Shown: piece by piece, positions 6,872 to 14,277 of the stretch | How positions within the stretch are numbered: the stretch's first letter is position 1 | Layout: every line of letters begins with the position of its first letter | From: an uncultured Bacteroides sp. | GTDB taxonomy: Bacteria; Bacteroidota; Bacteroidia; Bacteroidales; Bacteroidaceae | Direction: 5' to 3' | Assembly: GCA_902472795.1 (NCBI GenBank) | Contig: CABROZ010000038.1 | Span: 1-18,453 of the forward strand | DNA length: 18,453 nt | Made by a program: the position numbers and the translations under genes | Notes under the pieces: model-generated | What the model saw: the letters and a program-made list of their open reading frames with translations, nothing else | Database searches by the model: none | What the model was told of the DNA's origin: nothing

Positions 6872-9290
6872 GCTGTACATACTGCTGCTTTGGGCAGTAG
6901 CATTATTAAGTATAACCGAAGCAGACGGACAGGAATTGAAGCCGTCAAGTACGGTAGCGGAAGAGCGGGTGCAAGTCAGCGCCTCTTCCGCTACCGTGTT
7001 GCAATGGTTCGGGCTCATCGAGCAGCAGTGTGGCATCGTGCTTTCTTACAATCCCGCCCAGATAGACCTGACGAAAGTCTGCACCGTCGAGGCCGGCGGG
7101 TCGATGACCGTTGCCCGGCTGCTGTCACACGTGCTGAAGGACTACAAGTTCAAGACGGCATTTGTCCCTCCACGAAAACTGGTTATTCAGGTGCAGAAGC
7201 AGGAAGATTATTACGTTCGTGGAAAGGTGGGGGAAGCCGATGCCGACGAACGGCTGTACGGAGCAGTGGTCTCCTGGAGCAACGGCATCAGGCAATGGAA
7301 CACGCTGACCGACGAGAACGGCATCTTCAAGCTCTATCTGCCCGAAGGGCTCTATACGCTGACCGTGTCGTACATGGGTTACACTCCTTACACCAAGCGC
7401 ATTAGCATCAGTCGCGACTGCTTCCTCGACCTCTCGCTGCAACCGTTGCTGTTCGAGATAGACGAAGTGACGGTACAGCCCGAGAAACGCGCCGACGAAC
7501 TGACCGAGCTGAATCCCTCCAACCTGCTTGCATTTAGTGGTAACGACTTGTTTTCGCAGATATGGATTCTGCCGGGAGTGACTTCGTCGCTGGCGGGCAG
7601 CAATTTGCAGGTGGACGGTGGAGGCCCCGACGAAAACCAGTTTCTGCTCGACGGAGTGCCTGTCTATCATCCGGGTCATTTTAGCTCGTTGTTGCCCATG
7701 TTCAATGGGGATGCGGTGAAAAACGTGGTGTTCCATAAAAGTTTCTTTCCCACTCGTCTGGAGGGTCGGCTTTCGTCTGTGACCGAAGTCAACCTGAAGG
7801 AGGGAAACAAAGACGAACACGTCCGCACGTTGAGTTTGGACATGCCGGCTGCATCGGTCATGCTCGAAGGCCCCATTGTGAAGCAGAAGTTGTCGTATAT
7901 GGTAAGTGCCCGTCGCAGCTGGCTCGACTTTTTCGACAATCTGTTGTCCGAGGACAATCGGCTGAATCATTCGTCGTGCGACTACAATGCCAAGCTGTCG
8001 TACGCTGTCTCGCCGCTTTCCACGCTCAGTTTCCTGGCCTATGGGGCACGGGACGATTATCATTTGCCGGTGGCTGATGGCGAGACTTCTTCCATATTGC
8101 GGTGGGAGAATCAGGTGTATCAGTTGGCATATCGTACACAATGGGGCAAAGTGAGCAATTCCACTTCCCTGTTCTATTCTTCATACTCCAACCGCGCTCT
8201 TGTTGACGGGCTTGGTTTGGACGGTGAGGGCTACGTGCGCAGCGGGATAAAATCGTTGAATGCCCTGACTGAATTCAGCTATTCACCCGAGAATCTTTAC
8301 CGTGCCCGTTGGGGAGTCAAATACGCTTACGAAACCTACGATCTGGCAACATTGGGCGACAAAGTAAGCACTCGTCGCGAACCTGTAAGCCAGGTTTCGG
8401 TGTTCTATGATAATAGCATCAACATTTCTTCTCGCTTTTCCGTTCAGGTCGGGGTGCATGGTGTGGGTTACTATCCGCGTAACCACCGGTCGTACTACAG
8501 CATTCAGCCCCGTTTGTCAGTGAAGTATTTCCCTACGGAGAACGACCTTCTCTATCTGCATTTCTCCAAGATGGAGCAGTTCTATCACTATCTGCGTTTC
8601 AGCAGCTGGGCTTTGCCTACCGACTTCCGGATGCCGAGTATCGACGGTTACAAGCCCCGTTCGTCGGAACATTACGAGATCGGTTGGAAACATTTTCTGG
8701 AAGGTGGGCGTCTGGAAGCTTCCATTTATTACAAGACACGGCGCAATGTCGTCGCTTTACGTCCGGAAACCTTTATCGAAGACGGGCCGTGGCAGGAATA
8801 CATCATGAGCGGCAATGGCGACAGCTATGGGATAAAGTTCTATCTGTATAAGAGTTGGAGCCGCTGGAAGTTGCAGTTGTCCTATGCTTATACCCGAAGT
8901 CGTGAATGGTTTGCCGAGGTAGAAAACAAGAAGAAACTGCCTTCCTTGTACGATGTCCCTCACCAGTTGGGCAGCGCATTGTCCTTTCAGCTGAATGCAC
9001 GTTCGCTGGTTTCGATAGGTGGAATGCTGCGTTCGGGAAAAGTAATCGACCTGGACGAATGGTTCGACCCGTTGCCTGCGGCCGATTTCCGGATGTGTCG
9101 CGAGCCGTTGAATTACCGGGTCGATGTTGGTTACTCTTATAAAAAGTCGTTTGGAGATAAGTTGTTGTCTTTCCGTTGTGGGTTGTACAACGTCATCGGT
9201 AATCCTTCCGAGGAAGATATCCTCAGTTTCTATTCGGTTCATTGGCACAGCAATTGTCTGCCTTATGCCGGAATCAGCTTTAAGTTTTAG
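6861..9290 (+). CDS. TonB-dependent outer-membrane receptor/transducer with STN domain
   Basis: 809 residues, ATG overlapping the end of fecR. A signal peptide (about 1-24, ending EADGQ) is followed by an STN signalling domain (about 35-112; VLQWFGLIEQQCGIVLSYNP, LVIQVQ). Next is a carboxypeptidase-regulatory-like domain (about 118-205; GIFKLYLPEGLYTLTVSYMGY), then a plug (about 215-315; LFSQIWILPGVTSSLAGSN, DENQFLLDGVPVYHPGHF, EGRLSSVTEV). The rest is a barrel ending in AGISFKF. It imports a ligand using TonB energy and, through the STN domain, signals to the upstream FecR. It is shorter than SusC proteins and no SusD-like lipoprotein follows, so a small or metal-complex ligand is more likely than a polysaccharide; this is inference. 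The substrate is not readable from sequence. The gene ends before a hairpin at 9357-9386, converging on the frd operon. Confidence 0.92.
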   Translation: MRSRLYILLLWAVALLSITEADGQELKPSSTVAEERVQVSASSATVLQWFGLIEQQCGIVLSYNPAQIDLTKVCTVEAGGSMTVARLLSHVLKDYKFKTAFVPPRKLVIQVQKQEDYYVRGKVGEADADERLYGAVVSWSNGIRQWNTLTDENGIFKLYLPEGLYTLTVSYMGYTPYTKRISISRDCFLDLSLQPLLFEIDEVTVQPEKRADELTELNPSNLLAFSGNDLFSQIWILPGVTSSLAGSNLQVDGGGPDENQFLLDGVPVYHPGHFSSLLPMFNGDAVKNVVFHKSFFPTRLEGRLSSVTEVNLKEGNKDEHVRTLSLDMPAASVMLEGPIVKQKLSYMVSARRSWLDFFDNLLSEDNRLNHSSCDYNAKLSYAVSPLSTLSFLAYGARDDYHLPVADGETSSILRWENQVYQLAYRTQWGKVSNSTSLFYSSYSNRALVDGLGLDGEGYVRSGIKSLNALTEFSYSPENLYRARWGVKYAYETYDLATLGDKVSTRREPVSQVSVFYDNSINISSRFSVQVGVHGVGYYPRNHRSYYSIQPRLSVKYFPTENDLLYLHFSKMEQFYHYLRFSSWALPTDFRMPSIDGYKPRSSEHYEIGWKHFLEGGRLEASIYYKTRRNVVALRPETFIEDGPWQEYIMSGNGDSYGIKFYLYKSWSRWKLQLSYAYTRSREWFAEVENKKKLPSLYDVPHQLGSALSFQLNARSLVSIGGMLRSGKVIDLDEWFDPLPAADFRMCREPLNYRVDVGYSYKKSFGDKLLSFRCGLYNVIGNPSEEDILSFYSVHWHSNCLPYAGISFKF

Positions 9291-9356
9291 TTGCAAGTGA
9301 TAAAAGGTGGGGCTGTGCACACTGCCGGCTTGCTGGAAAGAATGAAGAAAAAGAAA

Positions 9357-9386
9357 GAGGGTATGCCTGTGTCTTGGCATACCCTC
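9357..9386 (-). terminator. Intrinsic terminator of the frd operon
   Basis: A perfect 11-bp stem, GAGGGTATGCC (9357-9367) and GGCATACCCTC (9376-9386), has an 8-nt loop. On the minus strand the stem is followed by a T-rich run (TTTCTTTTTCTTC), as expected for Rho-independent termination after frdB. On the plus strand no T-run follows, so it serves the TonB receptor gene less well. Confidence 0.85.
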
Positions 9387-9421
9387 ACTTCTGTGATATT
9401 AATCAAATGTAGAAAGGCAAG

Positions 9422-10177
9422 TTAGTCTTTCAGCTTGGCGATGATGAAGTCGCGGTTCAGGCGGGCAATGTTGCTGATAGAAACATTCTTCGGACATTCT
9501 GCCTCGCAGGCACGGGTGTTGGTACAGTTACCGAATCCCAGTTCGTCCATCTTGGCAAGCATAGCCTTGGCACGACGCAGTGCTTCGGGTTTGCCTTGCG
9601 GCAACAGGTTGAGCTGGCTGACCTTAGCTGATACGAACAACATGGCCGAACCGTTCTTACAAGCGGCTACGCAGGCACCACAACCGATACAGCTGGCAGC
9701 GTCCATGGCTTCGTCGGCTACGGTCTTCGGGATCAGGATAGCGTTGGCATCTTGCGGAGCACCTGTGTTTACGCTGACGTAACCACCGGCCTGCATGATT
9801 TTGTCGTAAGCCGTACGGTCAACCATCAAGTCCTTGATCACCGGGAAACCGGCTGAACGCCAAGGCTCAACCGTGATGGTATCGCCATCGTTGAAGCGGC
9901 GCATGTAGATCTGACAGGTCGTAGCACCGGTAGCGGGACCGTGAGGATGTCCGTTGATGTAGAGTGAACACATACCGCAGATACCTTCGCGGCAGTCATG
10001 ATCGAATACAACCGGTTCTTTACCTTGCGAAATCAGCTGTTCGTTCAGGATATCCAGCATTTCCAGGAAAGAAGTATCACCGGGGATGTCCTTCATCTGA
10101 TAGGTTTCAAAAGCGCCTTTAGCCTTGGGGCCTGCCTGACGCCATATCTTCAGTGTAAATGATATATTTTTATCCAT
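9422..10177 (-). CDS. frdB: Fumarate reductase/succinate dehydrogenase iron-sulfur subunit
   Basis: 251 residues; full length for the SdhB/FrdB family. It carries electrons between the flavoprotein and the membrane quinol site. The N-terminal ferredoxin domain binds [2Fe-2S] through Cys62, Cys67, Cys70 (CREGICGMC) and Cys88. The C-terminal domain has CIGCGACVAACKNG (163-173) plus CTNTRACEAECPKN (218-228), supplying the [4Fe-4S] and [3Fe-4S] clusters. It is the last gene of frdC-frdA-frdB on the minus strand. In Bacteroides this enzyme mainly reduces fumarate to succinate with menaquinol during fermentation; the symbol sdhB is equally used. The frdA-frdB gap here is 490 nt because an extra gene has been inserted. 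The leader before its ATG is made of AACTTAAAAACT-like repeats rather than a recognisable ribosome site. Confidence 0.95.
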   Translation of the reverse strand: MDKNISFTLKIWRQAGPKAKGAFETYQMKDIPGDTSFLEMLDILNEQLISQGKEPVVFDHDCREGICGMCSLYINGHPHGPATGATTCQIYMRRFNDGDTITVEPWRSAGFPVIKDLMVDRTAYDKIMQAGGYVSVNTGAPQDANAILIPKTVADEAMDAASCIGCGACVAACKNGSAMLFVSAKVSQLNLLPQGKPEALRRAKAMLAKMDELGFGNCTNTRACEAECPKNVSISNIARLNRDFIIAKLKD

Positions 10178-10201
10178 ACTTTCTTTAGTTTTTAAGTTGG
10201 T

Positions 10202-10222
10202 GAGTTTTTAAGTTTTTGAGTT
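10202..10222. repeat. Left inverted repeat of the four-helix-bundle cassette
   Basis: A 21-nt sequence beginning GAGTTTTTAAGTTTTTGAG. Its reverse complement matches 10641-10661 at 20 of 21 positions. Related sequence extends outward (AGTTTTTAAGTTGGT, about 10187-10201), and a small dyad GAGTTAAATAACTC (10218-10231) overlaps its inner edge. Confidence 0.85.
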
Positions 10223-10254
10223 AAATAACTCACCAGATGGTTTTGTTTACTATA

Positions 10255-10632
10255 TTATTTTAAGTTATTTGAATCTAATCCTTTTCTTCTTCTGTAAATC
10301 AACGACTGTAACATCTTGCTTACTTCACTATTCAGTTTCTCTATTTCTTTAAACTTGTCTTCTGTGATGAAAGACAATTCGTATGAAATAACCAATTGTG
10401 TATCCAGCTCGTTTGAAGAACCTAAGGATATATATAAGAATTGAACTAATTCCTTATCAGAACCTCTTCCAAACCCTTCTGCTATGTTAGACGGGATTGA
10501 AATAGAACATCTTCGCATTTGATTGGTTAATCCGAATCGTTCATCTGAGGGATAATTGGCAGTTAGCTGGTAAACAGCTTTGGCTAACTTTATACCTTTT
10601 TGCCATGCCAATAAATCCCTGTAAGTTCCCAT
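10255..10632 (-). CDS. Four-helix-bundle protein (S23 / TIGR02436 family)
   Basis: 125 residues, the usual length for the family first described as the protein encoded in intervening sequences of 23S rRNA genes. Visible signature: YRDLLAWQKGIKLAKAVYQL, then FGLTNQMRRCSISIPSNIAEGFGRGSDKELVQFLYISLGSSNELDTQL, then helices ITEDKFKEIEKLNSEVSKML. These are four amphipathic helices with a conserved basic/polar face. The function is not established; relatives form pentamers and bind nucleic acid in some systems (for example the Avd protein of retroelements). It lies between frdA and frdB on the same strand, 35 nt after the frdA stop and 77 nt before the frdB start, and is flanked by inverted repeats. 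It is clearly more AT-rich than frdA and frdB, which points to a separate origin. It is probably transcribed with the operon. ATG 10632 follows the 16-mer repeats, with no clear ribosome site. Confidence 0.9.
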   Translation of the reverse strand: MGTYRDLLAWQKGIKLAKAVYQLTANYPSDERFGLTNQMRRCSISIPSNIAEGFGRGSDKELVQFLYISLGSSNELDTQLVISYELSFITEDKFKEIEKLNSEVSKMLQSLIYRRRKGLDSNNLK

Positions 10633-10667
10633 AACTTATAAACTCAAAAACTTATAAACTCAAAAAC
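10633..10667. repeat. Tandem 16-mer and right inverted repeat of the cassette
   Basis: On the minus strand, GTTTTTGAGTTTATAA occurs twice in tandem followed by GTT, filling the whole 35-nt gap between the frdA stop and the four-helix-bundle ATG. The part at 10641-10661 is the inverted partner of 10202-10222. The frdA stop codon (TAA) directly abuts the repeat. Confidence 0.9.
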
Positions 10668-12614
10668 TTATGATTTATAGTTACGAGTCTGTACCTTAAT
10701 GGCTTCATAAACCAGCGGCTCTTTCAGCAATACCGGAGCTTTGTCGTCGCTGCCCTGGTATTCCCAGCAAGCTACGTAGAAGTAGTTCTCGTCATCACGT
10801 TTGGCTTCACCTTCCTCTGTCTGGTATTCTTCGCGGAAGTGGCCACCGCACGATTCGTTACGGTTCAGCGCATCGTAAGCGATCAGTTCGCCCATGGTGA
10901 TGAAGTCATTCAGACGGATAGCCTTGTCGAGTTCGACGTTGAGGCCTTCCTTGCTGCCCGGGATAAAGAGGTTGGTCTCGAATTCCTTGCGGATTTCTTT
11001 CAGTTTGGCCAGACCGGTCTTCAGTCCTTCGGCCGTACGACCCATACCTACGTATTCCCACATGATGTGACCCAGTTTCTTGTGGATAGAGTCAACAGAT
11101 TCTTTACCCTTGATGTTCATCAGGTGATCGATCTTGTCCTGAACGGCTTTCTCGGCAGCTGCAAATTCGGGCAGGTCGGTCGAGAAGCGGGGAACAGTGA
11201 TCTGGTCGGCCAGATAGTTCTGGATGGTGTAAGGCAATACGAAGTAACCGTCGGCCAGACCTTGCATCAGGGCAGAAGCACCCAGACGGTTGGCACCGTG
11301 GTCAGAGAAGTTACATTCGCCGATGGCAAACAGACCCTTAATGCTGGTCATCAGTTCGTAGTCAACCCAGATACCGCCCATGGTGTAGTGAATGGCAGGA
11401 TAAATCATCATCGGGTTTTCGTAAGGCGATACGTCGGTGATTTCTTCGTACATGTCGAACAGGTTGCCGTAGCGCTGTGCCACAACATCCTTGCCCAGAC
11501 GGTTGATGGCTTCGGAGAAGTCGAGGAATACGGCCAGACCTGTGTTGTTTACGCCGTAGCCCTTGTCGCAACGCTCTTTGGCGGCACGGCTGGCAACGTC
11601 ACGCGGAACTAAGTTACCGAAGGCCGGATAGCGGCGCTCCAAGTAGTAGTCGCGGTCTTCTTCGGGGATATCTTTTCCTTGCAGTGTACCTTCCTGCAGC
11701 TTCTTGGCATCTTCCAGTTTCTTCGGAACCCAGATACGACCGTCGTTACGCAGAGACTCGGACATCAAAGTCAGCTTGGACTGCTTGTCACCGTGAACGG
11801 GGATACAGGTCGGGTGGATCTGTACGTAAGCCGGATTGGCAAACCAGGCACCCTTGCGGTAGCAGGCCATAGCGGCTGAACAGTTACATGCCATGGCGTT
11901 GGTCGAGAGGAAGTAAGTGTTTCCGTAACCGCCGGTAGCGATAACTACGGCATGAGCGGCGAAGCGCTCCAACTTACCGGTTACCAGATTCTTGGCGATG
12001 ATACCGCGGGCACGACCGTCGATGATGACGATGTCTTCCATCTCATAGCGGGTATAGAGTTTTACAGTGCCGGCGTTGACCTGACGGCTCAGTGCAGAGT
12101 AGGCACCCAGCAACAGCTGCTGACCGGTCTGGCCTTTGGCGTAGAAAGTACGTGATACCTGTGCACCACCGAATGAACGGTTGGCCAGTGTGCCACCGTA
12201 TTCGCGAGCAAAAGGAACGCCTTGTGCCACGCACTGGTCGATGATATTGTTCGATACTTCGGCCAGACGGTAAACGTTGGCTTCGCGGGCACGGTAGTCA
12301 CCGCCCTTTACTGTATCGTAGAACAGACGATATACTGAGTCACCGTCGTTCTGATAGTTCTTGGCTGCATTGATACCACCCTGTGCGGCGATGGAGTGTG
12401 CACGACGGGGAGAGTCCTGAATGCAGAAGTTGAATACTTTGAAACCCATTTCGCCCAGCGAGGCGGCGGCGCTGGCACCGGCCAGACCCGTACCTACCAC
12501 GATGATGTCCAGACGACGCTTGTTGGCGGGGTTTACTGATTTCTGATGGGCTTTATAGTTTGTCCATTTCTCGGCTACCGGTCCTTCCGGTATTCTTGAA
12601 TCTATCTTGGTCAT
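10668..12614 (-). CDS. frdA: Fumarate reductase/succinate dehydrogenase flavoprotein subunit
   Basis: 648 residues, full length for the SdhA/FrdA family as found in Bacteroidetes and epsilonproteobacteria. It is the catalytic subunit, interconverting fumarate and succinate on the cytoplasmic side. The FAD-binding GTGLAG lies at 41-46. His73 in RRAHSIAAQGG is the expected covalent flavin attachment residue. QIHPT places His267 at the dicarboxylate site. SESLRNDGR (285-293) and LVPRDVASRA (335-344) carry substrate-binding and proton-transfer arginines. GECNFSDHGANRLGASAL contacts FAD near the C-terminal third. It is the second gene of the operon after frdC, with a repeat-filled 139-nt gap, and is followed by the inserted four-helix-bundle gene. 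All key residues are present. Direction of catalysis in the cell is inferred from the anaerobic lifestyle of Bacteroidales. Confidence 0.96.
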   Translation of the reverse strand: MTKIDSRIPEGPVAEKWTNYKAHQKSVNPANKRRLDIIVVGTGLAGASAAASLGEMGFKVFNFCIQDSPRRAHSIAAQGGINAAKNYQNDGDSVYRLFYDTVKGGDYRAREANVYRLAEVSNNIIDQCVAQGVPFAREYGGTLANRSFGGAQVSRTFYAKGQTGQQLLLGAYSALSRQVNAGTVKLYTRYEMEDIVIIDGRARGIIAKNLVTGKLERFAAHAVVIATGGYGNTYFLSTNAMACNCSAAMACYRKGAWFANPAYVQIHPTCIPVHGDKQSKLTLMSESLRNDGRIWVPKKLEDAKKLQEGTLQGKDIPEEDRDYYLERRYPAFGNLVPRDVASRAAKERCDKGYGVNNTGLAVFLDFSEAINRLGKDVVAQRYGNLFDMYEEITDVSPYENPMMIYPAIHYTMGGIWVDYELMTSIKGLFAIGECNFSDHGANRLGASALMQGLADGYFVLPYTIQNYLADQITVPRFSTDLPEFAAAEKAVQDKIDHLMNIKGKESVDSIHKKLGHIMWEYVGMGRTAEGLKTGLAKLKEIRKEFETNLFIPGSKEGLNVELDKAIRLNDFITMGELIAYDALNRNESCGGHFREEYQTEEGEAKRDDENYFYVACWEYQGSDDKAPVLLKEPLVYEAIKVQTRNYKS

Positions 12615-12624
12615 AGTTTTTTAG

Positions 12625-12753
12625 TTTACGAGGGTTCAGTTAACGAGGCTACGAGGCTGTGTCAACTGTACCTGCTTGTTGATTAAATCTTTTCCTTGTC
12701 AACTTGTCAACTCGTTAACTTGTCAACTTGTCAACTTGTCAACTCGTTAACTC
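12625..12753. repeat. Octamer tandem repeats with an opposing arm in the frdC-frdA spacer
   Basis: From 12695 to 12750 there are seven perfect-register octamers, five CTTGTCAA and two CTCGTTAA, followed by CTC up to the frdC stop codon. On the other side, 12625-12656 holds the inverse type (TTTACGAG, TTAACGAG, CTACGAG). The middle (12657-12694) is unique. The two arms could pair. No promoter or clear terminator is seen here. Confidence 0.85.
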
Positions 12754-13431
12754 TTAAATGAGAGATTGAATGTAGAATACAACAACTACCAATGCAAAGC
12801 AGATAACAACGATGGTGGAGTAGATGTTGGAGATGCATTTCCAACGGTTAATCCACGTCTTGTTGTTCCAGCCTAATGTCTGCATGGCGCTCCAGAAACC
12901 GTGAGTGAGGTGGAACCACAGGGCAAACAGCCAGATCAGGTAGAGAACGACGTTGACAACATTGCCGAAGGTGTTCTGGATGTGATAAATACCGTTGGCG
13001 GCATTCATCATGACGCCCATGTCCTGACAGCCTGCCAGTTCGGGAAGCATCATTTTCGACCAGAAGTGTACCAGGTGGAGGCACAGACCTACGATGACAA
13101 TAATACCCAGGACCAACATGTTCTGAGAAGCCCACTCTACGGTTTTGGGTTTGTCAACGACGGCATAGCGTTCGCTACCGCGTGCACGGCGGTTCTGCAT
13201 AGTCAGCCAGAAGGCATAGATGATGTGAATGATGAACAAAGCAGCCAGGCCCAATGTTCCGGCTACTGCATACCAGTTCGCTCCCAAGAACTCACAAACC
13301 ATGTTGTAGCCCTCGGCCGAAACCAGCGCAACAAGGTTCATCGCCATGTGAAACGTCAGAAACAGGATAAGGGCGATACCGGTAACGCTCATCACCACTT
13401 TCCTTCCTACAGATGAATTACTTAACCACAT
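12754..13431 (-). CDS. frdC: Fumarate reductase/succinate dehydrogenase cytochrome b subunit
   Basis: 225 residues. This is the membrane anchor that binds heme b and exchanges electrons with menaquinol. Five hydrophobic helices are visible at about 12-38, 55-78, 104-124, 155-178 and 202-222. Candidate heme-ligand histidines lie inside or near them: His28 (LTFHMAMN), His69 (IIHIIY), His119/His122 (LHLVHF) and His174/His177 (FHLTHGF). A single large five-helix anchor with this many histidines fits the diheme B-type enzyme (Wolinella, Bacillus) rather than the two-subunit SdhC/SdhD type. It is the first gene of the operon, with a promoter at 13502-13533 and a leader of about 65 nt. The symbol sdhC is equally used. 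The ATG at 13431 gives the expected short cytoplasmic N-terminus. Confidence 0.95.
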   Translation of the reverse strand: MWLSNSSVGRKVVMSVTGIALILFLTFHMAMNLVALVSAEGYNMVCEFLGANWYAVAGTLGLAALFIIHIIYAFWLTMQNRRARGSERYAVVDKPKTVEWASQNMLVLGIIVIVGLCLHLVHFWSKMMLPELAGCQDMGVMMNAANGIYHIQNTFGNVVNVVLYLIWLFALWFHLTHGFWSAMQTLGWNNKTWINRWKCISNIYSTIVVICFALVVVVFYIQSLI

Positions 13432-13501
13432 AAATGATTGAATTTAAATTATTTAATAGTTAGAAAAAAATTCCTGTCAAGGCCTTATGGCTATTTTCCC
13501 G

Positions 13502-13533
13502 CAAAAATAGGTGAAATACCTTGATTAAGCAAG
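13502..13533 (-). promoter_or_regulatory. Promoter of the frd operon
   Basis: On the minus strand: CTTG (13530-13533, one mismatch to TTTG), 20 nt, then TATTTTTG (13502-13509), a full match to TAnnTTTG. It lies about 70 nt before the frdC ATG. The spacing equals that of the other promoters in this window. Confidence 0.65.
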
Positions 13534-13581
13534 CAATTAAAGAAATAATTCCTTAATAAGTACGGCCTTGTGGCTCTGTTC

Positions 13582-13613
13582 GTTGCAGGTGTGAAGAAAG
13601 TGGATTATCTTTG
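13582..13613 (+). promoter_or_regulatory. Promoter of the PAP2 phosphatase gene
   Basis: GTTG (13582-13585), 20 nt, then TATCTTTG (13606-13613), matching the Bacteroidetes -7 consensus, about 55 nt before the ATG at 13668. It is divergent from the frd promoter. Confidence 0.65.
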
Positions 13614-13667
13614 CCGTGTCATCGGAAAGTAGAATAGTTGAGGTATAATCAAATAAAGATAGAAAGG

Positions 13668-14270
13668 ATGAAACGTTGGACTTTTTTTGTCAGTTTCCTG
13701 ATGTTGCTGGCATCGGGCGCTTGGGGACAGAACTGGGATATCAATACGGTGCACCGCATCAACAGTTGGGACGGTAAGTTCATTCGCAATTACAACAGGA
13801 TCATTTCGAAGTCGGAACCGTATGTGGCGGTGGGCGTGCCCGTTGCCATGGCGGTGGCGGCATGGATCAAGCACGACAAGCAGTTGCTGAAGGATGCCGT
13901 TTATGTGGGTACCAGTGTGGCGGGTGCTTTTGTAGTGACCTATGGGATGAAGTATCTGGTGGACAGGCAGCGGCCTTACGATCGCTATCCCGACAGAGTG
14001 CATGCCTACAGTCGCGAGAACAGTCCTTCTTTCCCTTCGGGGCATACGGCAACGGCTTTTGCGCTGGCTACTTCGCTTAGCGTGAAATATCCCAAGTGGT
14101 ATGTGATAGCTCCGTCGGCCGTGTGGGCCTGTTCGGTGGGAGTGTCGAGGATGAACGAAGGCGTGCACTATCCGTCCGACGTGCTGGCGGGTGCAGCCAT
14201 CGGAGCCGGATGTGCAGTGGCCAATATCTATATCAACCGTTGGCTGAACAAGTGGCTGTTCGGCGACTGA
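13668..14270 (+). CDS. PAP2-family membrane-associated phosphatase
   Basis: 200 residues from the ATG at 13668, which is preceded by GAAAGG and opens a signal peptide (MKRWTFFVSFLMLLASGAWG, cleavage before QNW); an upstream TTG is less convincing. It has the full three-part acid phosphatase signature: KYLVDRQRP (95-103), PSGH (123-126) and SRMNEGVHYPSD (160-171) with His126 and His167 as catalytic histidines. It hydrolyses phosphate or pyrophosphate esters, most likely lipid phosphates such as phosphatidate, undecaprenyl pyrophosphate or LPS-type lipids, at the periplasmic face. The exact substrate is not readable. Hydrophobic stretches at about 53-67, 78-95 and 145-160 are consistent with membrane association. 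It converges on the S41 peptidase gene with only 7 nt between stops. Confidence 0.9.
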   Translation: MKRWTFFVSFLMLLASGAWGQNWDINTVHRINSWDGKFIRNYNRIISKSEPYVAVGVPVAMAVAAWIKHDKQLLKDAVYVGTSVAGAFVVTYGMKYLVDRQRPYDRYPDRVHAYSRENSPSFPSGHTATAFALATSLSVKYPKWYVIAPSAVWACSVGVSRMNEGVHYPSDVLAGAAIGAGCAVANIYINRWLNKWLFGD

Positions 14271-14277
14271 TTGCAAG

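Larger units (their letters stand above)
10202..10661. mobile_element. Candidate small mobile cassette: inverted repeats around a four-helix-bundle gene
   Basis: A 460-bp unit lies between frdA and frdB, bounded by 21-nt inverted repeats (20/21 identical) and carrying a single AT-rich gene of the S23/four-helix-bundle family. It interrupts a gene pair that is normally adjacent. No transposase is encoded, so movement would depend on a protein supplied elsewhere. I did not find a clear target-site duplication. The repeat structure is seen directly; mobility is inference. Confidence 0.45.

Noticed and set aside
13638..13667. Upstream TTG start for the PAP2 gene
   Set aside because: It would add ten charged residues before a clean signal peptide; the ATG at 13668 has the better leader.
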